This document shows, in pieces, positions 8,585-18,226 of a stretch of DNA of 64,000 nt. Numbering within the stretch: position 1 is the first letter of the stretch; each line of letters opens with the position of its first letter. The notes beneath the pieces are model-generated. The model worked only from the letters and a program-made list of their open reading frames with translations. It ran no database searches and had not been told where the DNA came from. The translations under genes and the position numbers were made by a program. The stretch comes from Microbacterium sp. Marseille-Q6648 (GTDB taxonomy: Bacteria; Actinomycetota; Actinomycetes; Actinomycetales; Microbacteriaceae). The stretch lies in the NCBI RefSeq assembly GCF_943181415.1, contig NZ_CALPBZ010000001.1, forward strand, positions 992,001 to 1,056,000, read 5' to 3'.

Positions 8585-10028
8585 TGTCCGCTTCCTGTGC
8601 GGACCGGGCTGCTGCGGCCGCGTCGGCCGCCGCCGTTCCCGGTCGGTTCTTCTCGACCCACCCCTCGACGTTGCGCTGGGGAGCCACACTCAATGCCAGA
8701 GCGCCGGCGGGGACATCCTTGCGGATGACCGCTCCGGCTCCGGTCTTCGCGCCGTCTCCGATCCTAACGGGCGCGACGAAGACGTTATGCGAGCCGGCGT
8801 GCACCTCGTCGCCGATCTCGGTGCGGTGCTTGGCCAGATCGTCGTAGTTGGCCGTGATGGCACCGGCGCCCAGGTTCACGCCGCGACCGAGGGTCGCGTC
8901 GCCCACGTAGGACAGGTGGGGCACCTTGCTGCCCTCGCCGATGACGGCGTTCTTGGTCTCGACGAAGGTTCCGATCTTGCCGTCGGCGCCCAGCTGCGTT
9001 CCCGGGCGCAGGTACGCGAAGGGTCCGACCGTGGCACCGGCACCGATGACGGCGAGGGTGGCGTCGGACCGGCGGACGGTCGCCCCCTCCCCCACCTCGC
9101 AGTCCACGAGGCTCGTGTCGGGCCCGATGACCGCGCCCGCGGCGACCGTCGTGGCACGCAGGATCTGCGTGCCCGGGAGCACCGTGACGTCGGGAGCGAG
9201 GGTGGCGGTCACGTCGATCCACGTCGTGGCCGGATCGAGGATCGTGGCGCCCTCGAGCTGCCAGCGGCGGACGGTGCGCGCGTTGAGGATGCGCGCGGCT
9301 TCGGACAGCTGCACGCGATCGTTCACCCCGAGGGCGGCGGCGGCATCCGGCGCCGAAGCCGCGGCGACGGTGAGCTGCGCCTCGCGGAGGAGTCGAACCA
9401 CGTCCGTGAGGTACTTCTCCCCCTGTGCGTTGGCCGTCCCCACTCGGGCGATCTGCTCGCGCAGCGGAGAGGCCTGGAACACGTAGACGCCGGCGTTGAT
9501 CTCGCTGACGGCGATCTCGGCCTCGTCGGCGTCCTTGTGCTCGACGATGCGCGCGACCCCGCCGGCGTCGTCGCGGATGACCCGCCCGTAGCCGGTGGCG
9601 TCGTCCACGGTCGCACTCAGCACTGTCGCGGCGGCGCGGCGCTCGCGGTGCGCGCGCAGCAGCTCCTGCAGGGTGCCGGTCTCGAGGAGCGGCACGTCGC
9701 CGCTGAGCACGAGCACGTCGCCCTCGTAATCGGCCAGATCCGCCAGCGCCATCTCGACGGCGCGGCCGGTTCCGGGGATGTCGTCCTGATCGACGACGAT
9801 CGTGTCGGGAGCCGCCTCGGCGATCGCTTCGGCCACGAGGTCGCGCTCGTGACGCACCACGACGACCGTCCGCTCGGGAGAGAGTGCCCGCGCCGTCTCG
9901 AGCACGTGGCCGACGAGGGAGCGTCCGCCGATGCGGTGCAGAACCTTCGGCAGGGATGATCTCATGCGCGTGCCCTGCCCGGCCGCAAGGACGATGACCG
10001 CGAGGCGCGCGTCGATGTTGTCGCTCAT
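8559..10028 (-). CDS. glmU: Bifunctional N-acetylglucosamine-1-phosphate uridyltransferase / glucosamine-1-phosphate acetyltransferase
   Basis: 489 residues. The N-terminal uridyltransferase has LAAGQGTRMRSSLPKVLH. The C-terminal left-handed beta-helix carries hexapeptide repeats and the acetyltransferase residues around KNAVIGEGSKVPHLSYVGDATLG. It supplies UDP-GlcNAc for peptidoglycan. The start MSDNIDARLAVIVLAAG matches the usual N-terminus, yet its ATG is only one base after the predicted 3' end of tRNA-Gln. No independent ribosome-binding site fits outside the tRNA gene, so translation is probably from a leaderless RNA released by tRNA 3' processing. Confidence 0.97.
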   Translation of the reverse strand: MSDNIDARLAVIVLAAGQGTRMRSSLPKVLHRIGGRSLVGHVLETARALSPERTVVVVRHERDLVAEAIAEAAPDTIVVDQDDIPGTGRAVEMALADLADYEGDVLVLSGDVPLLETGTLQELLRAHRERRAAATVLSATVDDATGYGRVIRDDAGGVARIVEHKDADEAEIAVSEINAGVYVFQASPLREQIARVGTANAQGEKYLTDVVRLLREAQLTVAAASAPDAAAALGVNDRVQLSEAARILNARTVRRWQLEGATILDPATTWIDVTATLAPDVTVLPGTQILRATTVAAGAVIGPDTSLVDCEVGEGATVRRSDATLAVIGAGATVGPFAYLRPGTQLGADGKIGTFVETKNAVIGEGSKVPHLSYVGDATLGRGVNLGAGAITANYDDLAKHRTEIGDEVHAGSHNVFVAPVRIGDGAKTGAGAVIRKDVPAGALALSVAPQRNVEGWVEKNRPGTAAADAAAAARSAQEADNGAQEEDR

Positions 10029-10029
10029 G

Positions 10030-10101
10030 CTCCGCCGCCAGGACTCGAACCTAGACCTCACAGCTCCAAAGGCTGTCGTGCTGCCATTACACCACGGCGG
10101 A
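10030..10101 (-). tRNA. tRNA-Gln (anticodon TTG)
   Basis: The minus strand folds into a 72-base cloverleaf: acceptor arms TCCGCCG/CGGCGGA, D-arm GTGT...GCAC, anticodon stem ACAGC/GCTGT around the loop CTTTGGA (positions 34-36 TTG), and T-arm CTAGG-TTCGAGT-CCTGG. The discriminator is G and CCA is not encoded. A TTGACG at 10131-10126 (minus) could be the -35 box, but no good -10 is visible. The gene ends one base before the glmU ATG. Confidence 0.93.
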
Positions 10102-10192
10102 CCGCGGCCCCCAGCGGACGCCGCCCGTCAAGTCTGCCAGGCCCCGATCGCCGCGACGCACCACGATTCCCGGCCGACGCCCATCCGAGCCC

Positions 10193-10198
10193 GATAAT
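10193..10198 (+). promoter_or_regulatory. -10 element (GATAAT) for the MarR gene
   Basis: GATAAT ends exactly six bases before the ATG at 10205, which predicts a leaderless transcript. Confidence 0.6.
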
Positions 10199-10204
10199 GG
10201 AGCC

Positions 10205-10732
10205 ATGACGCACGAGACCGACGAAGTGGACCGCATCGTCGGCGCGTGGGGCGTGCAGCGCCCCGACCTGGACTTCTCGCCCCTCGAGGTGCTGTCGCGG
10301 GTCGACCGCCTCTCGCGACACCTCGACCGCGCTCGGCGCGACGCGTTCCGCCGCAGCGATCTGGAGCCCTGGGAGTGGGATGTGCTGTCGGCGCTGCGTC
10401 GCGCCGGAGAGCCGTTCCAGCTCAGTCCCAAGCAGCTCCTGCAGCAGACCCTCGTCTCGAGCGGGACGATGACCAACCGCATCGACCGCCTGGTCGCCCG
10501 CCGACTGGTGCGGCGCGAGGCGGATCCCGCAGACGGCCGCAGCGTGCTGGTCACCCTCACCGAGGACGGCCGGGTGCGCGTGGATGCCGCGATCACCCGA
10601 CTGGTCGATGCCGAGGCCGTGCTTCTGGGCGCCCTGTCGCGCGGTGACCGCGAGCGCCTGGCGAGCCTGCTGCGGAAGCTCAGCCTGGGCTTCGACGCGT
10701 CGGCGACTCCCCTCAGCCCATCCGCTCGGTGA
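10205..10732 (+). CDS. MarR-family transcriptional regulator
   Basis: 175 residues with a winged helix-turn-helix. LEPWEWDVLSALRRAG leads into LSPKQLLQQTLVSSGTMTNRIDRLVARRLV (recognition helix), and the wing carries READPADGRSVLVTLTEDG, the classic MarR Asp-Gly-Arg turn. Helices at both ends should form the dimer interface. It is divergent from tRNA-Gln/glmU and its 3' end overlaps the convergent ABC-F gene by 20 bases. The ligand and targets cannot be read from the sequence; a role near the flavin or ABC-F genes is only conjecture. Confidence 0.93.
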   Translation: MTHETDEVDRIVGAWGVQRPDLDFSPLEVLSRVDRLSRHLDRARRDAFRRSDLEPWEWDVLSALRRAGEPFQLSPKQLLQQTLVSSGTMTNRIDRLVARRLVRREADPADGRSVLVTLTEDGRVRVDAAITRLVDAEAVLLGALSRGDRERLASLLRKLSLGFDASATPLSPSAR

Positions 10733-12524
10733 GGGCGAACCACGCCGCCTCGACATCGTCCCGTTCCGATTCGAGCGCGCCGATCCGCGCCATCTCGGCG
10801 CCGAGACCGACGTAGTCGGCCTGGTCGTGGTCGGCGAGCGCGGTGCGGGCGGCGGCGATCTGCTTCTCCAGCTTCTCGAGCCGCCGCTCCAGCGCCGACA
10901 GCTCTTTCTGGGCCGTGCGAAGCTCGGCACCGCCGAGCCCGGCCGGGGCCGAGCCGGCCGCGGCGGTGGGCGCGGACTCCTCCGCCTGCTGGCGCGAGCG
11001 CAGCCGCAGGTACTCGTCGACGCCGCCGGGCAGGTGGCGCAGGTGACCGCCGAGGATCGCGTACTGCTGGTCGGTGACGCGCTCGAGGAAGTAGCGGTCG
11101 TGCGAGACGACCAGCAGCGTCCCCGGCCACGTGTCCAGGAGGTCCTCCATCGCGGCGAGCATGTCGGTGTCGAGGTCGTTCGTGGGCTCGTCGAGGATCA
11201 GCACGTTGGGCTGCTCGAGGAGGATCAGCAGCAGTTGGAGACGGCGCTTCTGGCCGCCTGACAGGTCCTTGACCGGGGTGGACAGCTGCGCGCTCGAGAA
11301 CCCCATCCGCTCCAGCAGCTGCCCCGGCGACAGCTCCTGCGTCTTCGATCCCGACCCGAAGGAGTAGGTGGTGCGAAGGCCCTCGATGACGACGCGGACC
11401 GGGTCCTGCAGGTGGTCCTCCAGCTCGTCGAGCCGCTGCGAGAGGGTCGCGACCTTGACGGTCTTGCCGCGCTTGACCCGACCACCGGTCGGCTCCACCT
11501 CACCCGAGACGAGGCCGAGCAGGGTCGACTTGCCGGCGCCGTTGACACCGAGGATGCCGGTGCGCTCGCCCGGGGCGATCCGCCACTCGACGTCGCTCAG
11601 CACCTTCCGGGTGCGTTCGGGCTCGAGCGGGTCGGGGTACGACACCGAGGCGTCGAGGAGGTCGACGACGTCCTTGCCCAGTCGCGACACGGCCAGCGAG
11701 CGCAGCGTCACGGCATCCCGGATCTCGGGCACGTCCTCGATGAGGGCGTTGGCGGCGTCGATGCGGAACTTCGGCTTCGACGTGCGCGCGGGAGCGCCGC
11801 GCCGCAGCCACGCGAGCTCCTTGCGGGCGAGGTTCTGCCGGCGCGCCTCGATCGCCGCCGACTGCCGGTCGCGCTCGACCCGCTGCAGGATGTAGGCCGC
11901 GTACCCGCCGTCGAACGGCTCGACGATGCGGTCGTGGACCTCCCAGGTGCGCGTGCAGACCTCGTCGAGGAACCATCGGTCGTGCGTGACGATCAGCAGA
12001 GCCCCGGCGCCGGGGCTCCAGCGGCGCTTCACGTGGTCGGCGAGCCAGGCGATGGCCTCGACGTCGAGGTGGTTGGTGGGCTCGTCCAGGAACAACACGT
12101 CGTGGTCGCCGCTCAGCAGAGCGGCCAGCGCGACACGTCGGCGCTGCCCACCCGAGAGGTCGCGCACCGGCGAGTCCCAGGGGATGTCGGACAGAAGCCC
12201 CGCGATGACATCGCGGGTGCGGGCGTCGCCCGCCCATTCGTGCTCGGGTCGGTCGCCGACCACGGTCTGGGCGATCGTCAGGGAGTCGTCCAGCACGTCC
12301 GCCTGATCGAGCACGCCCACCCGGACGCCGCCGCGCACCGTCACGCGTCCGGAGTCCGGCTCGCGGCGTCCGGCGAGCATCGCCATGAGGCTGGATTTGC
12401 CATCGCCGTTGCGTCCGACGATGCCGATGCGGTCGCCCTCGTCGACGCCGAGCGACACCCCCTCGAACACGACGCGGGTGGGGAACTCGAGATGGAGGGC
12501 TTCAGCCCCCAGAAGATGTGCCAT
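10713..12524 (-). CDS. uup: ABC-F family ATPase, Uup type
   Basis: 603 residues with two ABC domains and no membrane segments. Walker A motifs are GRNGDGKSS and GVNGAGKST, signature motifs LSGGQRRR and LSGGQKRR, and Walker B motifs LFLDEPTNHLD and LILDEPTNDLD. The C-terminal coiled coil (about 535-603, rich in Glu/Lys/Arg heptads) is typical of Uup. ABC-F proteins act on ribosomes, Uup also being linked to DNA stability; export is not expected. Upstream on the minus strand GGAG precedes the ATG, so it has a leader. In mycobacteria a related gene also sits near ispE. Confidence 0.9.
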   Translation of the reverse strand: MAHLLGAEALHLEFPTRVVFEGVSLGVDEGDRIGIVGRNGDGKSSLMAMLAGRREPDSGRVTVRGGVRVGVLDQADVLDDSLTIAQTVVGDRPEHEWAGDARTRDVIAGLLSDIPWDSPVRDLSGGQRRRVALAALLSGDHDVLFLDEPTNHLDVEAIAWLADHVKRRWSPGAGALLIVTHDRWFLDEVCTRTWEVHDRIVEPFDGGYAAYILQRVERDRQSAAIEARRQNLARKELAWLRRGAPARTSKPKFRIDAANALIEDVPEIRDAVTLRSLAVSRLGKDVVDLLDASVSYPDPLEPERTRKVLSDVEWRIAPGERTGILGVNGAGKSTLLGLVSGEVEPTGGRVKRGKTVKVATLSQRLDELEDHLQDPVRVVIEGLRTTYSFGSGSKTQELSPGQLLERMGFSSAQLSTPVKDLSGGQKRRLQLLLILLEQPNVLILDEPTNDLDTDMLAAMEDLLDTWPGTLLVVSHDRYFLERVTDQQYAILGGHLRHLPGGVDEYLRLRSRQQAEESAPTAAAGSAPAGLGGAELRTAQKELSALERRLEKLEKQIAAARTALADHDQADYVGLGAEMARIGALESERDDVEAAWFALTERMG

Positions 12525-12578
12525 ATCGTCTCCAGGCTAGGCGAGCAGCCTTGGAAGTCGTCGCCGAGTTGCACTCGG

Positions 12579-12596
12579 TATACCCCCGGGGGTATA
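12579..12596. promoter_or_regulatory. CstR/CsoR-type operator 1
   Basis: TATACCCCCGGGGGTATA is a perfect 18-bp palindrome of the ATACCC-GGGTAT class bound by CsoR/CstR repressors. It lies 49 bases before the CoA-disulfide reductase start. Its partner is operator 2, and the probable ligand is the CstR-like protein of the same operon. Confidence 0.8.
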
Positions 12597-12614
12597 GTTG
12601 CGAGCGTCAATGGG

Positions 12615-12630
12615 ATACCCTAAGGGGTAT
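12615..12630. promoter_or_regulatory. CstR/CsoR-type operator 2
   Basis: ATACCCTAAGGGGTAT has arms ATACCC/GGGTAT around four central bases. It is centred 35-36 bases after operator 1 and ends 14 bases before the start codon; GAGAGGAG after it serves as ribosome-binding site. Confidence 0.78.
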
Positions 12631-12644
12631 TGAGAGGAGTGGGA

Positions 12645-14614
<1,970 letters not shown>

Positions 14615-14651
14615 CCCCTCCCCCACACCCGCATCCACGAAGGAGACCGAC

Positions 14652-14780
14652 ATGTGTCAGCGCATCACCTGCACCACCTGCGGCAAGGCCACCTGGGCCG
14701 GCTGCGGTCAGCACGTCGAGGAGGCGCTCGCCGGCGTCCCCGAGGCGTCGCGCTGCCCGGGCCACCCGGACCAGCCCTGA
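14652..14780 (+). CDS. Small Cys-rich protein (42 residues)
   Basis: A short frame with a good ribosome-binding site (AAGGAG, about eight bases before the ATG) encodes a protein with C2, C7, C10, C18, C35 and His21/His38. The pattern MCQRITCTTCGK...GCGQHVEE...RCPGH suggests a metal-binding or thiol-reactive knuckle. I recall similar small proteins in other actinobacteria but know no assigned function. It is the third gene after the persulfide reductase and cstR, 37 bases downstream, and precedes a strong hairpin, so it is likely part of the same transcript. A role in sulfur transfer or thiol protection is inference. Confidence 0.75.
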   Translation: MCQRITCTTCGKATWAGCGQHVEEALAGVPEASRCPGHPDQP

Positions 14781-14795
14781 CCGCAACGCCTCTCG

Positions 14796-14839
14796 CGACG
14801 ACGATGGCCCGCCTCCGAGGAGGCGGGCCATCGTCGTCG
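14796..14839. terminator. 20-bp-stem hairpin between convergent operons
   Basis: The arms 14796-14815 and 14820-14839 pair perfectly over 20 bp around a four-base loop, with the core GATGGCCCGCCTC/GAGGCGGGCCATC. It separates the persulfide operon from the convergent osmoprotectant ABC operon and can serve both strands. Confidence 0.85.
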
Positions 14840-14852
14840 GTACCGGACCGGA

Positions 14853-15776
14853 TCAGACCAGACCGTTCTCCTCGAGCCATGCCGAAGCGATGTCGGCAGA
14901 GGACATCTGGTCGACGGTGCTCTGGACGTTGAGGGCCACGAGGCCCTCCGGCGTCAGGGCGGCGCTGACCTCGTTGATGACGTCCGCGATCTCGTCGGCG
15001 ACATCGGTGCTCACGAGCGGGATCACGTTCGACGCGAGGAAAAGGCCCTCGGGGTCGTCGAGGACCATGAGGTCCTCGGTCTCGATCTTCGGATCGGCGG
15101 TATAGACGTTCCCGATGTCGATCGTGCCGGCCACGAGGTCCTCGACGGTGGTGGCGCCGGTTGCCGAGAACTCGACCTCGACGCCGTACGTGTCTGCGAG
15201 GCCCGACGGCCCGTAGGGGCGCTCGGCGAGCTCGGGCGGGCCGCCCAGGGTCAGCGGGCCCTCCACATCCGCCAGGTCGGCGATGCTCGCCAGCCCGTTC
15301 TCCTCGGCGAAGGCCGCCGTGACGGTGTACGAGTCCTGGTCGCTGGCCTCGGACGCGTCGAGGACCGTCAGGCCCTCGGGCAGCGCATCGGCGAGCGCGG
15401 CTTCGACATCCTCGGGGGTGCGCGCCTCGGTGTCGGGCTCGAAGTACTGCAGCAGGTTTCCGCTGTACTCGGGGAAGAGCGTGATCTCTCCGCTTTCGAT
15501 GACCGGGAGGTACGCGTCGCGCTGGCCGATCTGGAACTGGCGCTCCACGTCGAAGCCGGCATTCTCGAGAGCCTGCGCGTAGATCTCGGCGATGATCTCG
15601 TTGGAGTAGTAGGCCTGCGAGCCGACCACGATCGTCTCGCTGGAGCCGGTGTCACCCGGATCGGTGTCGGTGTCGGCCTCGAGCGGGTCGCCCGAGGCGC
15701 AACCGGCGAGGACGAGGGCGGTGGCGGCGGCGAGGCCCGCCGCGGCGAGGAGGCGGGTGCTGTGCGCTGTTCTCAT
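14853..15776 (-). CDS. Osmoprotectant-type ABC transporter substrate-binding lipoprotein (OpuCC/ProX-like)
   Basis: 307 residues. The signal peptide ends in LVLAGC, marking a lipoprotein. The mature part starts ETIVVGSQAYYSNEIIAEIYAQALENAGFDVERQ, typical of OpuAC-type glycine-betaine/choline binding proteins, and later FPEYSGNLLQYF and IGNVYTADPKI fit the family. It should capture quaternary amines outside the cell and feed the two permeases. It is the last gene of a four-gene minus-strand operon, and its ATG overlaps the stop of the upstream permease. The exact ligand (betaine, choline, carnitine, ectoine) cannot be decided here. Confidence 0.9.
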   Translation of the reverse strand: MRTAHSTRLLAAAGLAAATALVLAGCASGDPLEADTDTDPGDTGSSETIVVGSQAYYSNEIIAEIYAQALENAGFDVERQFQIGQRDAYLPVIESGEITLFPEYSGNLLQYFEPDTEARTPEDVEAALADALPEGLTVLDASEASDQDSYTVTAAFAEENGLASIADLADVEGPLTLGGPPELAERPYGPSGLADTYGVEVEFSATGATTVEDLVAGTIDIGNVYTADPKIETEDLMVLDDPEGLFLASNVIPLVSTDVADEIADVINEVSAALTPEGLVALNVQSTVDQMSSADIASAWLEENGLV

Positions 15777-16534
15777 GATGCGATTCTCTCTTGTTCGGTG
15801 GGGGTCGGGTCGGTGGTGGTCTGTGGGGATGCCGTCGCGTCGCGCGACCGGCGCCGTCCGCGGGGTGCGTCGCGCAGGGCGCGGGGAAGGGCGGCGCGCT
15901 GCGCGAGCGCCAGAAGCGCGTCGAGGACGAGCGCGAGGACGGCGACGAGGATCGCGCCGCCCAGCACCTGATCGAAGCGCCGCAGCGGGATGCCCTGGAT
16001 GATCGGGAAGCCGAGGCCGCCGAGGTTGACGTAGGCGGCGATGGTGACGGTCGCGACGACCTGGAGGGTCGCAGAACGGAGCCCCCCGATCAGCAGGGGC
16101 AGACCGAGGGGCACCTCGACGCGCCACAGCACCTGCCAGCGCGTCATGCCCATGGCCTTGGCTGCGTCGATCACGCGTCGGTCGATGGCCTCGAGGCCGG
16201 TGTACGCACCGGCGAGGAGCGAGGGGATCGCCAGCAGCACGAAGGTGATCACGGCGGCCTCCGGGCGGCGGAGGACGCCGAGCAGCAGCACGAGGAGCAC
16301 GAGCAGGCCGAAGGACGGGATCGCGCGCGCCGCCCCGGAGATCGCCACCGCGATCTCGCGCCCGCGGCCGGTGTGGCCGATGGCCCAGCCGGCGGGGATC
16401 GCGATGACCGCCGCGATCGCCACGGGCAGGAAGGTGTACCAGAGGTGCTGGCCGAGGAGGGTGGGGATGGCGTACTGACCCTCGAGCCGGTCGGGCGAGA
16501 AGATCCAGGCGAACGCGTCCAGGATGAGGTTCAT
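15773..16534 (-). CDS. Osmoprotectant-type ABC transporter permease (second)
   Basis: 253 residues with about six membrane helices and the binding-protein-dependent permease motif AIDRRVIDAAKAMGMTRWQVLWRVEVPLGLP (EAA loop). YAIPTLLGQHLWYTFLPVAIAAVIAIPAGWAIGHTGRG matches OpuCB/OpuCD proteins. It forms the channel with the adjacent permease. Its start at MNLILDAFAWIF overlaps the upstream permease stop, and its own stop overlaps the binding-protein start, so the whole operon is translationally coupled. Confidence 0.9.
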   Translation of the reverse strand: MNLILDAFAWIFSPDRLEGQYAIPTLLGQHLWYTFLPVAIAAVIAIPAGWAIGHTGRGREIAVAISGAARAIPSFGLLVLLVLLLGVLRRPEAAVITFVLLAIPSLLAGAYTGLEAIDRRVIDAAKAMGMTRWQVLWRVEVPLGLPLLIGGLRSATLQVVATVTIAAYVNLGGLGFPIIQGIPLRRFDQVLGGAILVAVLALVLDALLALAQRAALPRALRDAPRGRRRSRDATASPQTTTDPTPTEQERIAS

Positions 16535-17235
16535 GCGGCTGCCCCTGCCTCGGCGCTCGCGATGCTCTCGCCGCCGCGGGCCGGGGCGGAGCGCGCGGTG
16601 CTCGTGCGCCGTGTCCAGGGCATGAGCGCCCGGCCGGCGAGCACGAGCAGCCCGTCGATGATGAGGGCCAGGGCGACGACGGCGATGATCCCGGCGAACA
16701 CCTCGGCCAGGATTCGGCGATCGAACCCATTGGTGAAGAGGTAGCCGAGGTTGGTGACCCCGACGAGGATGCCGACGGTGGCCAGCGAGATCGTGCTGAC
16801 TGCGGTGACCCGGAGCCCCGCGAGGACGACCGGACCCGCGAGCGGCAGGTCGACGGTCCAGAAGCGGCGCCGGGAGCCGAAGCCCATCGCGGTCGCCGAG
16901 CGGCGGACTGCGTCGTCGACGCTGTCGAGGCCGTCCGCGACGGCGCGGACCATGATCGCGATCGCATAGATGGTCAGCGCGACGATGAGGTTGGTCTCGC
17001 TGAGGGCGCTGTAGCCGAAGATCGTCGGCAGGATCATGAGGAGAGCCAGGGACGGGATCGTGTACAGCAGGCCGGTGACGGTGATGATCCACCCGCGCAG
17101 CAGCCGATACCGCCACGCCACCCAGCCCAGCGGCAGGGAGATGACGAACCCGAGGACGATGGCGAGCGCGCTCTGGCGCAGATGGACGAGGGTGAGCTCG
17201 CCGATCAGGTCGAGATTGTCGAGGATCCAGCTCAC
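16531..17235 (-). CDS. Osmoprotectant-type ABC transporter permease (first)
   Basis: 234 residues, about five to six membrane helices. HLRQSALAIVLGFVISLPLGWVAWRYRLLRG and the EAA-like loop GLDSVDDAVRRSATAMGFGSRRRFWTVDLPLAGP identify a BPD-type permease of the OpuCB/YehW group. It lies between the ATPase and the second permease with four-base overlaps on both sides. The C-terminal tail is Ala/Arg-rich and cytoplasmic. Confidence 0.9.
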   Translation of the reverse strand: MSWILDNLDLIGELTLVHLRQSALAIVLGFVISLPLGWVAWRYRLLRGWIITVTGLLYTIPSLALLMILPTIFGYSALSETNLIVALTIYAIAIMVRAVADGLDSVDDAVRRSATAMGFGSRRRFWTVDLPLAGPVVLAGLRVTAVSTISLATVGILVGVTNLGYLFTNGFDRRILAEVFAGIIAVVALALIIDGLLVLAGRALMPWTRRTSTARSAPARGGESIASAEAGAAA

Positions 17236-18095
17236 GGGACCGTGCCCTCGGACGTACCCGTCGAGGCGCCTCCTGCGCCGGCCTCGTCCACGAGCGACCC
17301 CTGCGCACGGCCCTCGGCGTCGACGACCACCGTGCCGTGCGGGGTCCGGCGCAGGCTGAGCGCGCGCTTGCCCTTCTCGGCGCCGATGAAGCTCGCCACG
17401 AACGGCGTCGCGGGATTCTCGATGATCTCGTCCGGCGTGCCGATCTGGGCGACCCGGGCCTGGCGTTCCAGGATGACGACCTGATCCCCGAGGAGGAACG
17501 CCTCGTCGATGTCGTGCGTGACGAACACGATGGTCTTGCCGATCTCCCGCTGGAGGCGCAGCAGCTCCTCCTGCAGCTCGGCGCGGACGATCGGGTCCAC
17601 GGCGCCGAAGGGCTCGTCCATGAGGAGGATGTTCGGATCGGCGGCGAGGCCTCGCGCAACGCCCACCCGCTGCTGCTGCCCGCCCGAGAGCTGATGCGGG
17701 TAACGGTCGGCCATTGCGTGATCCAGGCCCACCGTGTCCATCAGCTCGAGGGCGCGAGAGCGCGCCTCGCGACGCGGCCGGCCCTGAAGCACGGGCACGG
17801 TGGCGATGTTGTCTGCCACCGTGAAGTGCGGCATGAGGCCGGAGTTCTGCATGACGTAGCCGATGCTGCGGCGCAGCTGCACGGGGTCGCGCCGCGAGAT
17901 GTCGTCACCGTCAATCGAGATCGAGCCGCTGGTGGGATCGACCATGCGATTGATCATCCGCAGCAGCGTCGTCTTGCCCGACCCCGATGACCCGACCAGC
18001 ACCGTCGTGCGGTGCGGGGGGATCACCAGATCGAAGTCCTCGACGGCGAGCGTGCCGTCCGGGAACTGCTTGGACACATCGGTGAACTCGATCAC
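17232..18095 (-). CDS. Osmoprotectant-type ABC transporter ATP-binding protein (OpuCA/ProV-like)
   Basis: 287 residues. Walker A VGSSGSGKTT, Q-loop YVMQNSGLMPHFTV, signature LSGGQQQRVGVARGLA, Walker B ILLMDEPFGAVDP and the switch His in FVTHDIDEA are all present. The Q-loop sequence and DPIVRAELQEELLRLQ helix are characteristic of glycine-betaine importers. The roughly 40-residue tail after the ATPase core is short and shows no recognisable CBS pair, so osmotic sensing by CBS domains is unlikely. GTG start with GGGGAG seven bases upstream. It is the first gene of the operon; the 131-base gap before it holds only a weak 7-bp hairpin. Confidence 0.92.
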   Translation of the reverse strand: MIEFTDVSKQFPDGTLAVEDFDLVIPPHRTTVLVGSSGSGKTTLLRMINRMVDPTSGSISIDGDDISRRDPVQLRRSIGYVMQNSGLMPHFTVADNIATVPVLQGRPRREARSRALELMDTVGLDHAMADRYPHQLSGGQQQRVGVARGLAADPNILLMDEPFGAVDPIVRAELQEELLRLQREIGKTIVFVTHDIDEAFLLGDQVVILERQARVAQIGTPDEIIENPATPFVASFIGAEKGKRALSLRRTPHGTVVVDAEGRAQGSLVDEAGAGGASTGTSEGTVP

Positions 18096-18226
18096 GCGTG
18101 CGCTCCCCTCATCGCGTTCACGGTACCGGACCTCCGCGACGTCGCGGCGATCGCGACCGCAGGTTGCTCCCGGCCTCCCGCGCCGCTATGGTGCACCGCC
18201 CCGGCGCGTGGCACGGGCGCGGGAGC

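Noticed and set aside
10030-10101. tRNA-Gln as an integration (att) site for a mobile element
   Set aside because: No integrase, no second copy of the tRNA 3' end and no change of gene character beside it.
18178-18208. Terminator after the Eis-like gene
   Set aside because: Only a 7-bp stem with a 16-base loop; too weak to list as a feature.
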